From Cephalotrichum gorgonifer (Eukaryota > Ascomycota > Sordariomycetes > Microascales > Microascaceae), in assembly GCA_900312665.1 (NCBI GenBank), contig ONZQ02000020.1, positions 186,001-250,000 of the forward strand: a stretch of 64,000 nucleotides of DNA. Reading direction: 5' to 3'. Each line of letters starts with the position of its first letter. Positions within the stretch are counted from its first letter, which is position 1. The notes under the pieces were generated by a model that made no database searches, was not told where the DNA came from, and was given only the letters and a program-made list of their open reading frames with translations. The translations under genes and the position numbers were made by a program. Shown piece after piece: positions 11,911 through 23,291 of this stretch.

Positions 11911-12285
11911 CCGGTACGCTTGGAAAATTACCGAGGAACCCTAGAAATCCAGAAGAATACTAGGATTATCCAGGCTCCAGATGGAGACTATTGTGGCGTA
12001 GTTCCGCAACAGCTCCTCAGCGAGCCGTTTATTCTCGGGACAGCACTTACCGAGCTGGGAACAGCGTAATACGTCTGCGCCTTTGGAATGGCAGGTGGCA
12101 AGGTTACTTAATCGATACCAGCAATTAAGATGGAAGATAGGTGTCGCGCAAGGTATATTTTCCAAAATATCCAACCGCCGGCAAGGAGGATGCCACCTCC
12201 ATCTGTCATCGGCCTTGACTACCGAAGCACCATCCCCAGGTCAACCACAAGCGTCCACTATTCTCGCACCAAACCCTCGCCACTA

Positions 12286-12303
12286 CCCCCCCCCCCCCCC
12301 CCC
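12286..12303. repeat. Poly-C homopolymer run
   Basis: Eighteen consecutive C residues in non-coding DNA. It is a simple-sequence tract and its exact length may be affected by sequencing error. Confidence 0.9.
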
Positions 12304-13104
12304 AATGATACTATGAACTGTAGTAAAGTCCTTATTGCCATCGTTCGACTAACTAATCATCTTAATGAATTCGGAACTGCTAGAAGTTTTTTTGACATCG
12401 CATCGTTTGCTACCAACAAAGTTTCCTGCCTCTTCACCGATAATACACTCTGCATTACACATTGGAGGCGTACCGGATAGAGTCACAAATATGTTCTCGA
12501 AGTGCATTACTTGTATGGGTATGTTGAGGGTCGCCCATGAGCAAGGGGTTCGGTCCGATAGGATTATGAAGCGGCTAGAGTTAGGACTAGCAGTGAGGGA
12601 CACTGAGGCCCGGGAGATTGTTTAAGTTTCGGGAGTGATGCAGTGTAAATCCATATATATTTCCAGGTTTGGATTCTTGAAAAGGAGGCACCAGGTAAAG
12701 AGTGTTGGGGCATTGGAACAAGCTGGTAGTCGCGCTAGCTGGCAAGGCGAGTTTTCTGAGGCGAAGCAAGGTTCCTTTGGTTTTAACTCTAGTTATGAAT
12801 TCATGCACTACCGGGGGGATGCCGGACCGGGCCACGGAAGCCTGCTATCTCAAGTGCAAGGTGCAGAAATTAAAGTTTTTAGGGGGGTTTTAGGGGGTTT
12901 TTAGTGGGTTTTTTCCCCCCACAGCGGGCCTGATTTCGACGTAAAGTTCAGTTGATACTAGTGACTGACTAGGGACGCCATCGGGAGGACCGAAAAGCGA
13001 GTAGATCGACCTCCACCCTCACTCGATGCAGCTAGAGCGCCCCACTCTGCCTGTCCATCTTGGCAGGGGCGATCCATTCTTGGACGCGGAAGCTCAGCCT
13101 CTAG

Positions 13105-13167
13105 CCAATCGGGTGGGTTCGTATAGGATACGAGGAGCAGCGTATTTCTCGGACGCCTCCCGATTGG
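13105..13167. repeat. Small inverted repeat enclosing a palindrome
   Basis: Nine-base arms CCAATCGGG (13105-13113) and CCCGATTGG (13159-13167) enclose the palindrome TCGTAT-AGG-ATACGA at 13119-13133. The total length of 63 bp is small for a MITE. It may be the remnant of one or a structured regulatory site. Confidence 0.5.
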
Positions 13168-13546
13168 TTCGGAATAAATACGAAGACTATCGTATTTGTC
13201 GGATCTCACAAAGAATCGCGTTAGTGGAGGCAAGCTATCGGATAGTTACGAGGCATTGCGGGTTTTCGTACCCAGCACTGCCTTTGCATTATTTGAAAAA
13301 AAAAACACCCCGTTTCGTAATCCTTCTCCATGAAAGGAAATAGAAGTATAGAAAAGCCCGTTTCCCGGGTCCTAAATCGTCAGCAGAGATCTTAGAAGTC
13401 TCCTCGACAACCATCGCGATCCCACAAACATCCTACACGGTCACTCACTCCCGTGGTTTTCAAGCTCCTAGAGGTCCGACACATTCGTTGAACCCGGATC
13501 CTGTCACAGCGGCCACCGAACCCTGGAATTCAAAGAGTCCTCTCAA

Positions 13547-14504
13547 ATGGCGACGGGAAATAGCACCGACTTCTCCGCCGCGGATGCCGCAGCGTTTGAC
13601 TTCAAGCTCTACCGCTATGATTTATCCTTGCCCGCTGCAGCCACGGCCACGACCGTTTTCTCGATTCTATCGCTCCTCCACATCTGGCGACTCCTCCGTC
13701 ACCGAGCTTTCTACTTCACGGCCTTCACAATCGGTGGTTTCTGTACGAATACACGACCCATTCCCCCCGCCCTGGAACCAGGGCTTCTGCTTCGCCTTTG
13801 CTAATCCGAGATGATATTGTTTAGTTCAAGTAATCGGCTACGCAGCTCGAATATGGTCCCACTTCGATCCCCTTTCCGTCATCGCGTTCTCCCTCCAGGC
13901 CATCTTCATCCTCGTTGCGCCCGCTCTGTACGCCGCATCCATCTACATGATCCTCGGCCGACTGATTCGAACCTTGCGCTCTGAACACCTATCCATCGTC
14001 CCCGTCAAGTGGATGACGAAACTCTTCGTCATCGGGGATGTCGTGTCGTTCGTGCTCCAGGGTGGTGGTGGCGGTATCCAGGCGGCGGGAACCTTGGAGC
14101 TGTACGAGATAGGCGAGAAGGTCATCATCGTCGGTCTCTTCGTCCAGATCACCATCTTCAGCTTCTTTATGGTAACTGCGGTGGCATTCCACCGGCGACA
14201 AACGAGGAAGTCTCAGGGGGCGGCGGCCGGTGTCCCGTGGAAACGACACCTCTGTGTCCTCTATGTCGTCAGTGTGATAATATTGATAAGGAGTATCTTC
14301 CGCGTGGTAGAGTACCTCCAGGGCAACGGCGGCTACTTGATATCTCACGAGATATTCTTGTACATGTTTGACGCGGTGTTGATGGCAGCCGTGATGGCTA
14401 TTTTCCTAATCTACTATGTTGACGATCTAGACTCCCCTAACGGTGGGAAGAGAGAGAGTGGGATGGAGATGCTGTCAAGTTCAGGAACCGATACTATCGC
14501 CTGA
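13547..14504 (+). CDS. RTA1-like seven-helix membrane protein
   Basis: Member of the fungal RTA1 (lipid-translocating exporter/resistance to aminocholesterol) family, thought to act in lipid movement or stress resistance at the plasma membrane. Two exons, 13547-13742 and 13825-14504, give 291 aa, typical for the family. The intron joins GGFF to QVIGYAARI, matching the family's third-helix region. Predicted helices lie at about 30-52, 55-72, 85-110, 125-148, 165-190, 205-225 and 245-270. Family-like motifs include YAASIYMILGRLI, FVIGDVVSFVLQGGGGG and SIFRVVEY. The C-terminal tail is short and polar. Neighbours give no clue to a specific role. Confidence 0.9.
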
Positions 14505-15378
14505 GATAGCGCCCTGGTCTCGATGGGTTGAGAAGGGCAGCATAAAGGACTGGGCCTAGCTGCGGCGGGAGTTTGTCTTCTTTCTTTTCTTTGTTTCGTT
14601 TCTTTTATTTGCATTATAGATATATAGAATTGCCTTCATAATAGCAAACGTTTATTATAGAATTCATTGCGTGGACAATATGTCGACGATGTTCAGCTGA
14701 ACATAGAAATGCCTGCTATCGCTCCTTTCTAATGAGCTATACGGACCGAGGAGGTATGTGAGCTAGATGCGGTATAAATAGTTGCCCGAATGGGTAAGGG
14801 CGTTACGGTAAGGGCCGACTTTTAATATCCCGACTACCATAGACGAGGAATGGAGAGGGAGAGGAGAGGGGCTGGGGGGGTGGTTCAAACACACCCTGCC
14901 GGCCACTATGCTTCTATCGCGAAGGAAGGGGGGCGAGCGAGTGTGTTTTCGTCATCGCCGAAGATAAACCGAAGGAAAAGAGTGTGCCATAGTTAGCTCA
15001 GTCGTCATGTTCAGTCGGACAAGAGCCTATTGGTCACCGACAATATAAGAAGCGTGCGCCCCGCATTCCGGGCCAAGCCGGGCCCCGGACTAATACCAGC
15101 GTCCTAATTCCACCAATCCCCCGGCGTCAAATTGCGTCTTGTTCAATAAGCAAATGATGTATATTAACGGTTATCCTTCATGTACTCGTAAACCCAGCCA
15201 CGGAAATCTGGGACGGCATCCTCAACGCTTCAAGTCCAAAGCTGACGAGGGCGTCTTCCAGGCGGATCTAGTCTTCGAATGTAGCATGGAGGAAAAGCAA
15301 ATACCTAACGCAGGTATACATACGCATATTTCTATCTTATTTATCTAATGCTTGTATCATCGTGCTAGTTTCTTTATG
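14505..15378. other. Intergenic region, about 0.9 kb
   Basis: No supportable gene. The stretch after 14575 is T-rich and probably carries the RTA1 gene's polyadenylation signals. A purine-rich GGAGAGGGAGAGGAGAGG tract lies near 14851-14868. Confidence 0.4.
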
Positions 15379-15737
15379 TTATTCTAGCTGCTCCATAAAA
15401 TGGTCCGACTGGTATACGGCTTCCTCCCGTTCCAGATTCGGTGCACACACTCGTGTTACAGCCGTTTCAATGAGTACATGTATAAGCGGGTGTGGTTTCC
15501 GAGCCCCACCCCCATCCCGGATATCATTTATCGACACGACATACTCGATAGGGAAGTCGTGTTCACGGACGACGAACAATAGTACATGTACATCACGTAT
15601 CTCGCTGCCCACGCGAAGTTTCGAACCGCACGACCGTATATTCACTTGCCAACCCAAGGCATGGGCTTGCGCCGCTAGCTGCTCCGTCTCCGAGCTTCAA
15701 TGGCGAAATACGACAGCACGGTGCCCCATTTTGTCAT
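15379..15737 (-). pseudogene. Broken gene remnant, unknown product
   Basis: A protein-like open frame of about 105 codons runs from 15696 down to a stop at 15379. It reads like real protein (for example LGWQVNIRSCGSKLRVGSEI and EYVVSINDI) but contains no ATG. A start codon at 15737 opens a second, protein-like stretch (TKWGTVLSYFAIEARRR) in another frame, which would join it only if the frame changed near 15690. This looks like the 3' end of a gene broken by a frameshift, or an exon whose partner is lost. The family is not recognised. Confidence 0.4.
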
Positions 15738-15820
15738 GATCTCTTCTCCATTTTCTCCGATTCACTTCCAACTCGCATCCCAAGCACAAGCAGCGCCCCC
15801 AAGCAGTCACAGGGCTCACC

Positions 15821-16405
15821 TCACCCAAAGATCTCAAGAGCCTGAGCCCCCAGCGCCGTCAGCCCAGCAGCATTGGCATGGCACCCATCCGCCACCTCCA
15901 CATTCCCGAGCCAAAACTTCCCCACATACGTGACATTCAAAGCCTCGTCCTCCCCCGCTCTGGCCGCCATCTCATCCGTCAGCTCCGCCCCACCCTGCCC
16001 TGCCAAGAAGCACGTCGCGCCCCCCTCGTAGAGCGGCTGCCCCGAGATATAAATCTCCGCGTCCGGGGCTGCATGCTCCCTCGCATTGGCAATAAGTTGA
16101 TTGACCTCGTCGTACGAGACCCCGGCCTGCGCGAATATGCAGATCTGCACCCACACCGCCGTGGGGAGGCCGTACTTGGCGGCTTGCGCGTCAAAGGACC
16201 GCCACGAGGCCGAGGCGGAGTTGGTCCATGATTGGACTACCGCGCCGCCGGTGCCGTAAGGGCCCCACATGCGCTGACCGCCAGCGGCCACGTAGCCGGT
16301 CGCGACGTTTTCGGCCATGGAGCAGCCGATGAAGCCCAGGGTGTGGTCCTGGGCTGCGGCGCGGCCGGCCATGGCGAGGGCTAGGGAGGCGAGAGGGAGG
16401 TGCAT
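15821..16405 (-). CDS. Small secreted SGNH/GDSL-like hydrolase
   Basis: Single-exon gene of 194 aa. Residues 1-19 form a signal peptide ending AAAQ. The short motif GFIGCSM near 24-30 places a Ser (S29) where the SGNH nucleophile would be. DGCHANAAGLTALGAQAL near 173-190 fits block V with the catalytic Asp and His (D173, H176). The length and this layout suggest a compact esterase-like fold, but the block I motif is GCSM rather than GDS(L), so the assignment is tentative. A TATAAATA element lies 130 bp upstream. It may be a secreted esterase acting on plant polymers or lipids; substrate unknown. Confidence 0.7.
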   Translation of the reverse strand: MHLPLASLALAMAGRAAAQDHTLGFIGCSMAENVATGYVAAGGQRMWGPYGTGGAVVQSWTNSASASWRSFDAQAAKYGLPTAVWVQICIFAQAGVSYDEVNQLIANAREHAAPDAEIYISGQPLYEGGATCFLAGQGGAELTDEMAARAGEDEALNVTYVGKFWLGNVEVADGCHANAAGLTALGAQALEIFG

Positions 16406-16532
16406 GGTGAATTTTGGTCTTGTTGTGTCGAGATCTGTCTAGGTAGATGTGCTTGGAGTGTGTAGATGTGTTGGCAGTGTGTTTGATGCCTTCTAGCTTC
16501 CTTCACCATTTTCTCGACCGGACCTCCCTCCG

Positions 16533-16540
16533 TATTTATA
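16533..16540 (-). promoter_or_regulatory. TATA box of the SGNH-like gene
   Basis: TATAAATA on the minus strand, about 130 bp before the ATG at 16405. Confidence 0.55.
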
Positions 16541-17230
16541 TCTATTCCTCAGCGGCCGTTGATAGCTACAATGGGGGCAAGCAAAGCACATTTACCCCAA
16601 TGGCACCTTGAAAAAGCCGACTCTCGAAGCCGAACCATGGGATACCACGCACTCGATATATGACGCGGCCGCGACGTCCCTTTATTCACCCCAGCCTAGC
16701 AGCGGTGTCCGGATGATGTCCGTCCCCTCGAAGTATACCAACTAGAGCCAAGGACGGGCTTGGTCAGAGACGGTCCTTGTGGGACAGCCTTTTAACATTC
16801 GGAGAAAATATTCGAGTTATGGTTATAACCGGAAAGGTATTCGTCAGCCCGGTAAATGAATTAGCAATGCTATACCAGTCCATCGCGGCTATATCGTCGT
16901 TCGACTGCCGGGGCTACTGCCGCACTACTCGCGTATGCAGACTTCGGGATAATGGCCACCGATCCGTTGGCCCGGGTCATTTCAAATTCTCCCTGTGAGA
17001 AATGACCTCAGGTAGAGGTCGTATTAAGGACATACTCATGACTGAATCCCGAGCCTCTCCTTCACCATAGCGTCCAGCCGCCGGCCCCCGAAGAACCAGA
17101 CTCGGTAACGCGATTATGATACAGGGTAGGGATGTGCGGGTGTAATATAACTTGTGCGTGGTTCAATTGGAAGGGTCAATATAATGACGTACGTACCTCG
17201 GGGTTTGCTGAGATCACTTTAAATTAAGGT

Positions 17231-17262
17231 TCGTATTCTATCCGACATCGTATTCTATACGA
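17231..17262. repeat. Paired CGTATTCTAT palindromic units
   Basis: A perfect palindrome TCGTAT-TCT-ATACGA at 17248-17262 is preceded by an imperfect copy (TCGTATTCTATCCGA) at 17231-17245, giving a near-tandem pair. Its core matches the element at 5895-5911. Confidence 0.5.
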
Positions 17263-19686
17263 GTACTGACCTCATGCTTCCAGGTGGCCCCGGGTGGGCC
17301 TTTGGCCGTGTCAAATCAAGTGCTGGGTAGACCGCCCCGATCAACCCTCCTGAGTCCCCCGGGTGGGTATTGAAGTCGTGCCGAGAGCGGCCTGGACCCC
17401 CTCCGTGTCAACCACCAAGCGTCGCGGAGGTAGCGGCGCAGTGCCTAAAGCGGGTCCCGGAGTGCGGAGTGCGGACTTGGTCTACTTTTTGGGGGCAAGT
17501 AGCTCCCCACCATCCGCCCAAGAGCGGAGGCCGCGCCGAGGGAACCGTTCCCACCTTTCCGAGTCTGGCCGGACGCGGTTGGGCCGATCGGGAAGAGTCC
17601 GGCGCCGTAGTCGGTACCGCGTTTTCTAATACCAGCACTAAGGTGTAAAGAATAACAACCAGTTGGGGCCAGCCAAGTCCACCCTCGAGCCAGAGGCGCC
17701 CAATGCCCAACGTGACGCACATACCGTGCGTACTGTATGTCCATTCTTGACCGCCTTCCCAAGGCCGTCCGCTCCCCAGGACAACGTCGGAAGCCTCACG
17801 TTTATGTTCTCAGTACCGCTTGTCGAATGAAAAAAGAAGACTCGTTTATACGGACATATGACGGATGCTGGTTTGGCAGAATGGTTTGGGGGCGGAGTTT
17901 CCGTATTGTTTCGGGGCGCTCGTAGGGGATGGAGTACCATCATGAGCCAGCCTGAAACGCACCGAGGAGAGTTTCTAAAATAGGAAGTTTGGTGAGGGGG
18001 ATTCCCCATGGGTATCAGTCTAAAATTATTGCTATAGGCTCTCACACGTTTAATTCTGGACTAGGAAACCAAAAATGAGCAGAGGCTCAATCTCTCTGCA
18101 AATCCCAGCCGGTACCTAAGAATCAATTCCATTTTTACGATAACCCGTCTCCAGAGCTGGTCCTCTCTCCAAACATGGGCCAATCTTCACCCCGAAAATT
18201 GCCTGGGAAATCCCCGTTGAAGCCACCGCCTTGTCGCCAGCGCTTAGCTTCATCAGCTCAGACACCCGCAGCCTTTCTCGGGTAAGGCTGTCCTTACCGT
18301 GATCCTCTTTACCCTCGTCACGGGGGATCCCGATGATCCTCCTGCAACTCTACTGTATGTCGCCCGCCTCGTGGGCTGGGACCACTTCCTCTCCGTGGCA
18401 GGCTACTCCCTCCCCGGCAAGGGTCTTCTCCGTAATCGGAGTTCAGAAACAAGTCTAGACTGTCACGTTGCTACTATCCTCCCTTGGCCTACCCACGAGG
18501 GAGGTAGCAGTAGAAGTCAACCTCCAACCCGACGGGTAGTGTCCGCGTTTTCTTCTACCTAGGTTGTTCCTCGAAATCCTGCAACTCTGGGTGCTTATTT
18601 AGTAAGATGGAGATATCAGATGTCATCGGAAATTTTAAGCTCGGCAGTCACGATCGGGAGCTGCGGGAGGTGGTATCCAGGGTGTGTGTTCGAGGGGGTT
18701 GGCTACGGTGGTTGGCGGAGCGAAACCAAATAACATCTGCCGGGCCCACCAGCGTGAGTCTATTCGGACCGAGTCGCCAGAACAAGCCTGGGGAATGCGA
18801 GCCTTAGGCGAGGAATATCCGAAGATGTAGCGTCTCTCGCCAAAGAAGACTGGGTAGGGTGCTGTCGCCAGTGGGGAGATGGGTCAGCCGTTCATAAGCA
18901 AAAAGATCGGCCCTTCTTCTAGGGTCCCGGATAGCTCACGTGTCAAGGGTGCCCCCGTCCAAGAATTTGGGTCAAGTGGGGAGGGAGGCGGCGACGATAG
19001 GCTGATTGGGGCTGAGCCAGTTGATTTATTCGCACCTGCACCTGGAGCCATGGTTGTTGATTTTCTTCGGAGATGAAGACCGTCGTGCGCCAAGCGGGGT
19101 AGGGATAAAGTAACTATCGCCTAAGATCTGATTGGGGAATACCACCGATGGGGTGCAGATCGGAAGGGGAATATTTCCGGGCTGGTGGGCATACCGTCCC
19201 GAGGCAATTGCGGGGCGCCTCGGAGCTCCGGGAATTGGGGACCCACATAGGCTCCCACCCTATAGCTGTCAAGTGGGGAGACTGTGGAGAGGACGTGGAG
19301 AGAGAGGTGAGGAGAAGGTGGGGAAGAGCCGTGGAGGAAAGCCGGGTACTTTAGTAAAGGTCTTCAACTTGCCTGTTCGAGCATCACGGCCATGCCGGAG
19401 GAGGACCCGATGGGTGCGGATACGCTGTCCGCCAAGCGCCGGGTGGGCATGTGCTTCTGTTTTTCTGTTTTTGCCTCTATAATCGGACCGAATGAGGAGC
19501 GTCTAGAAGACGTCAGTTTTTCAAGATGGCAACTACGTATTATTGTTTTGCCGACGCAGAGTGAAGGGTATAATGAATCAATGGGTTCGATGTTGTATAA
19601 GATCGGCACGGGATCCTGCCTTTTACATGGAGTCCTGGCCCCTAAGAGACCAGTCCACCTCATCGATCAGCTAGGCACCCTACAAA

Positions 19687-21575
19687 ATGCGATCCTTCAT
19701 CAGTCTCGGCTTCCTAGCCGCGGCAACAGCCCGTACCGTGTCCCCTCACTCGGATGACTCCGGGCTCCCCGCCTACCGAAACCCCCAACTCTGCATCGAT
19801 GAGCGTGTCGACGACCTCCTCTCGCGTATGAGCCTCGAGGAGAAGGCGGGCCAGATGTTCCACTCGCGCACGTCCCTCGTCAACAACACGTTCGACGGCA
19901 AGATCAAGGACCTCGTCTCCGGGAAGCATATCACGCACTACGTCTTCAGCGGTGGCGTCAACGACGCGAGGGTGGTGGCGGAGTGGCAGAACGAGCTGCA
20001 ACAGTACGCCCTGGACTCGGGCCTGGGCATCCCCATCACGCTGTCGTCCGACCCGCAGCACGGGTGGACGGACGACACGGCGGTGTCGAACCTGGGGTCC
20101 GCGTTTTCGCGGTGGACGGAGCCGATGGGGATCGCGGCGCTGAGGTCTCCGGAGCTGGCGAGGACGTTTGCGGAGATCGCGAGGGAGGAGTATGTTAGTG
20201 TGGGGATTAGGCAGGCGCTGCACCCGCAGGTTGACCTGCTTACAGAGCCGAGGTGGGGGAGGAGCGGGGGCACGCTTGGGGAGGATGCGAATCTTACCAG
20301 CACGCTTCTCGTCGAGTTGATTAAGGGGTTCCAGGGTGAGAAGATTGGGCCGCATTCGGTTATTGCTACTACGAAGCACTTCCCCGGTGGTGGGCCGATG
20401 GAGAATGGGGAAGACTCTCATTTCCCTTGGGTAAGATCCCCCTTGGCGGAGAGTTCATTAGAGCGAGAAGAGATGCTAATGGATGAGGGGAACAGGGCAA
20501 GAACCAGACGTACCCTGGCAACAACCAGGCTTACCACCTAATCCCCTTCGCGGCTGCCATCGCGGCGGGGACTCGCCAGATGATGCCGTACTACTCGCGC
20601 CCCATCGGCACGGAGTGGGAGGAGGTCGCCTTCGGCTTCAACAAATACCTCATCACCGACCTGCTGAAGAAGCAGATGGGCTTCGAGGGCATTGTGGTAT
20701 CCGACTGGGGCATCATCACCGACCGCGCCTGGGGCCTCGAGGAGGCCACTGAGCTGGAGAGGATGCGCCGGGCTATCGAGGCCGGGTGCGATATCCTGGG
20801 TGGAGAGACGAAGCCTGAGCTCATTGTTGAGTTGGTCAACGAGGGCCTGCTTTCTATCGAGCGTGTTGACTCGTCTGTCCGGAAGCTCCTGAAGGAGAAG
20901 TATGAGCTCGGGCTGTTCGATAACCCCTTCGTTGACGTCGAGGCCGCCGTGAGGGTCGTTGGCAACCAGTACTTCAGCCGCATCGGCAACGAGACGCAGC
21001 GCCGGGCGCTCACGCTGCTTACCAACGATGACGACTTCCTCCCCCTGCCGTATGAGGCCAGGGAGTCTAAGTTCTACGTTGAGGGCATCGCGGACTCGGT
21101 GATGGAACGGCGAGGTCTCACGGTCGTTGAGACGCCTGAGGAGGCGGACTACGCCTTCCTTCGTCTTGTGTCTCCTTTCAAGCCTACCACGGCGGGTGGG
21201 CTCGCTAGCAGCATCAACAACGGGTCCATCGAGTACAACGTGACGGAGAAGGCCAGGCAGGCTGAGATCTACAAACAGCTCCCTACTGTTGTCGACATCA
21301 CCCTCAATAGGCCCGCTGCGGTCCCTGAGATCGCCGACGCCGCTTCCGCGCTCTTTGTCAACTACGGGAGCAGCCCCGATGCGTTCCTGGATGTCGTGTT
21401 TGGGATTGATGGGTGGGGGCCTGAGGGTAAGCTGCCGTTTGACCTGCCGAGGTCTATGGCTGCTGCGGAGGCGTCTTTCGAGGATGTGCCGTTCGACACT
21501 GAGGACCCGCTGTTTAAGTTTGGACACGGGCTGCGGTACGCTGAAAAGTGCGGGGGAAAGTACAAGTGTCGGTGA
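19687..21575 (+). CDS. Secreted GH3 family glycosidase (beta-glucosidase-like)
   Basis: Expected to hydrolyse beta-linked gluco- or xylo-oligosaccharides outside the cell. Two exons, 19687-20430 and 20496-21575, give 607 aa. A signal peptide covers about residues 1-16. The N-terminal GH3 barrel includes MSLEEKAGQMF, the substrate-binding motif KHFPGGG and the nucleophile motif GIVVSDWG, with Asp near 318. The C-terminal alpha/beta sandwich follows, but there is no room for the fibronectin-III domain found in typical fungal beta-glucosidases of 750-870 aa. The protein therefore resembles the shorter, bacterial-style GH3 enzymes. Codon use is strongly GC-ending, which produces long antisense open frames. 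Confidence 0.9.
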
Positions 21576-21936
21576 TGAGAGCAAATGCAGCTGAACATGA
21601 GGTAGCGGTGGGATTCGAACAATTTTGCCGTGTTAATAAGACAAGATCACATCCCGTTTTATACTAATAACCTTCTTTCACACTATTCCTCTATTACTTC
21701 CGTCCTTTCCCAGCTTGAGTGTTCTCTGTCAGGCCCTTCACGCTGCTTCTCCGTCCTCAAGTAGGACATACGACGGATATAGGGACACATTCCCGCTAGA
21801 AAAAAAAGTAGACCTATGGAGTCTTTCTCAATGTTGCAGCTATAAGATGTTCCGTAACTATCAAGTATTTTACTGAGGTCCCCGCCGCCGCCGCCACCTA
21901 ACCCACGAAACGGGGGGCTCCAAGCCAGATTACCTG
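21576..21936. other. Convergent 3' intergenic region
   Basis: About 360 bp between convergent genes. It contains a short CCG run (CCGCCGCCGCCGCC) near 21882-21895 and no gene. Confidence 0.5.
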
Positions 21937-23291
21937 TTAGAATTCCGTTTCGATGTTCTTCAATCCATGCGCGTACTTCTCGAGATCGAGTAAGATGCTA
22001 GAGACCTCATCCTCTTTGATATCGTATAGAAGATCTTCATCGCCTTCGAGAAGCTCTTCCTTGATCGTAATCTCATCTTCTGGTGTGGAATCTTTCACCT
22101 CCTTGCCATCTCCCCTGAACGCCTTCTCGATGCTTGAGGTATGGCCGATCAGAAGGAACTGCGTATTTTCGTATTCAAGGTGCCTTGGCTGGGTGGGTAT
22201 CCACCGCAACGACTCGAAATCGTCCATGATCCTAGGGTTGTGGATTTAGTGGGTTGTCGCCACATGCCCATGACGGGAGGAGGCCTTACACTTGTGGATA
22301 TTTCGGACTCTCAGGCAGTCCCATCCCCTTGGGGGCCGGATAGACAGGGTTCCTGGTGCTTATAGTATAGTACCCCCTGTTCTTCAATCCCAGCTCCCTC
22401 TGGACCTCCCCAAGCTCTTTCGGCTCCGTCAGCATGTATACCAGGTTGGTGGCGCGCTTCGACCTTGTGAGGGCATATATCCCCTCCCCGGCTGCTATCG
22501 CCTCCGGAGCATGGCGTTGCCCCAGGGTCTTGGTTTCATACTCCGAGCCAGCCATATCCTCCCCCACAGCCTTATAATACGGCTCGTTCGCCTTATCTAC
22601 GAAGCCAATCCAGCGCTGCCGGCCGGTCGTAGGGAGGATTTTCTTCGGAACGATGCAGAGACGGCAGGGCCCGTCGTCGCGGGGTTTCTTCTCCGCGTCC
22701 GCGGGGCGGAGGACGAAGAAGGACCGGGCGATGTCCTCGAGAGATTTCGGGTCCGAGACTGATACGCGGGGGCGGGTGAAGAAGTATATTAGTCCCTTCT
22801 CGAGGATCGTGACTGTTTCGGACCCTGGGATGGGGGTTGCTTCCTCGGTGTTGCGTTCCTCCTCGGGTTTCACTTTTTCGGCCTTCACTTCTTCGGCTTT
22901 CACTTCTTCGGGCTTCACTTCCACGGGTTTCCCTTCGTCGTGTTTCGCTTCCTCGGGTTTCCCTTCCTCGGGTTTCCCTTCCTCGAGTTTCCCTTCTGCG
23001 GAATTCGCTTCCGCGAGCTTCGCCTGGTCGGCCTCCTCCCTGTGTAACCAGATCGCATGTGTCAGTTCGCATTTCGGGCCTGACTTTGCAGGTGTATGTA
23101 GCATCGCGGGACCGTCTTACTCACTTGACTGTTTCCTCCTCTGGTTTCTCGGCGCCTTTGTGAGTCTGCTTTTGTTGCTTCACGGGCGGTGTGGCGTCCT
23201 CCGCTGGGGAGGCTGCGCGCTTTGGGCGGGAGACGGCCTCGCCTGGACCCTCAGGCAGACGCGTCCTGTCTTGTGATCGTGTAGTCACCAT
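21937..23291 (-). CDS. Conserved fungal protein of the 'BTB domain transcription factor' type
   Basis: Three exons, 23291-23125, 23039-22290 and 22231-21937, give 403 aa. It matches in layout a widespread Eurotiomycete protein that databases label 'BTB domain transcription factor': it starts MVTTRSQ, then has a Lys/Glu-rich acidic region, then a conserved core beginning ILEKGLIYFF with DIARSFFVLRP and RLCIVPKKILP, and an acidic C-terminus. No BTB fold or DNA-binding motif is evident by eye, so the label should not be taken as a function. Residues about 65-110 are a degenerate five-residue repeat (EEGKP/EEVKA-like), encoded by 15-bp DNA repeats. The second intron uses GT-GTAAGG; shifting the donor by two bases is needed to keep frame. 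Confidence 0.8.
22850..22995 (-). repeat. 15-bp coding microrepeat (K-P/A-E-E)
   Basis: Imperfect tandem 15-bp units of the type TCGGGTTTCCCTTCC (plus-strand sense), encoding repeated Glu-Glu-Gly/Val-Lys-Pro/Ala pentapeptides inside the preceding gene. Such tracts are prone to length change between strains. Confidence 0.75.

Larger units (their letters stand above)
11392..13546. other. Intergenic region with repeats and decayed fragments
   Basis: About 2.15 kb. It holds a likely TATA element for the GH78 gene at 11565-11572, the CGG tandem array at 11811-11910, and an 18-base C run at 12286-12303. Two weakly similar segments (about 12445-12510 and 12795-12855) both translate to a GG(V/M)PDR motif. 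An inverted repeat with a palindrome lies at 13105-13167. No intact gene was found. Confidence 0.5.
16406..19686. other. Gene-poor region, about 3.3 kb
   Basis: Open frames here lack conserved motifs, plausible splice partners or signal sequences. Contents that can be named are the TATA element of the gene at 15821-16405 and a pair of palindrome-like units at 17231-17262. The last few hundred bases are the likely GH3 promoter. No transposase, reverse transcriptase or terminal repeats were found. Confidence 0.5.

Noticed and set aside
17638..18045. Minus-strand frame of 135 codons
   Set aside because: No motif or conserved pattern; Pro/Arg/Ser-rich as expected from random frames in this region.
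19714..20421. Minus-strand frame of 235 codons over the GH3 first exon
   Set aside because: Antisense shadow with extreme Arg/Pro content and no protein-like features.
20538..21584. Minus-strand open frame of 348 codons across the GH3 gene
   Set aside because: It mirrors the GH3 second exon, is Arg/Leu/His-rich with no motifs, and is explained by GC-ending codons on the sense strand.
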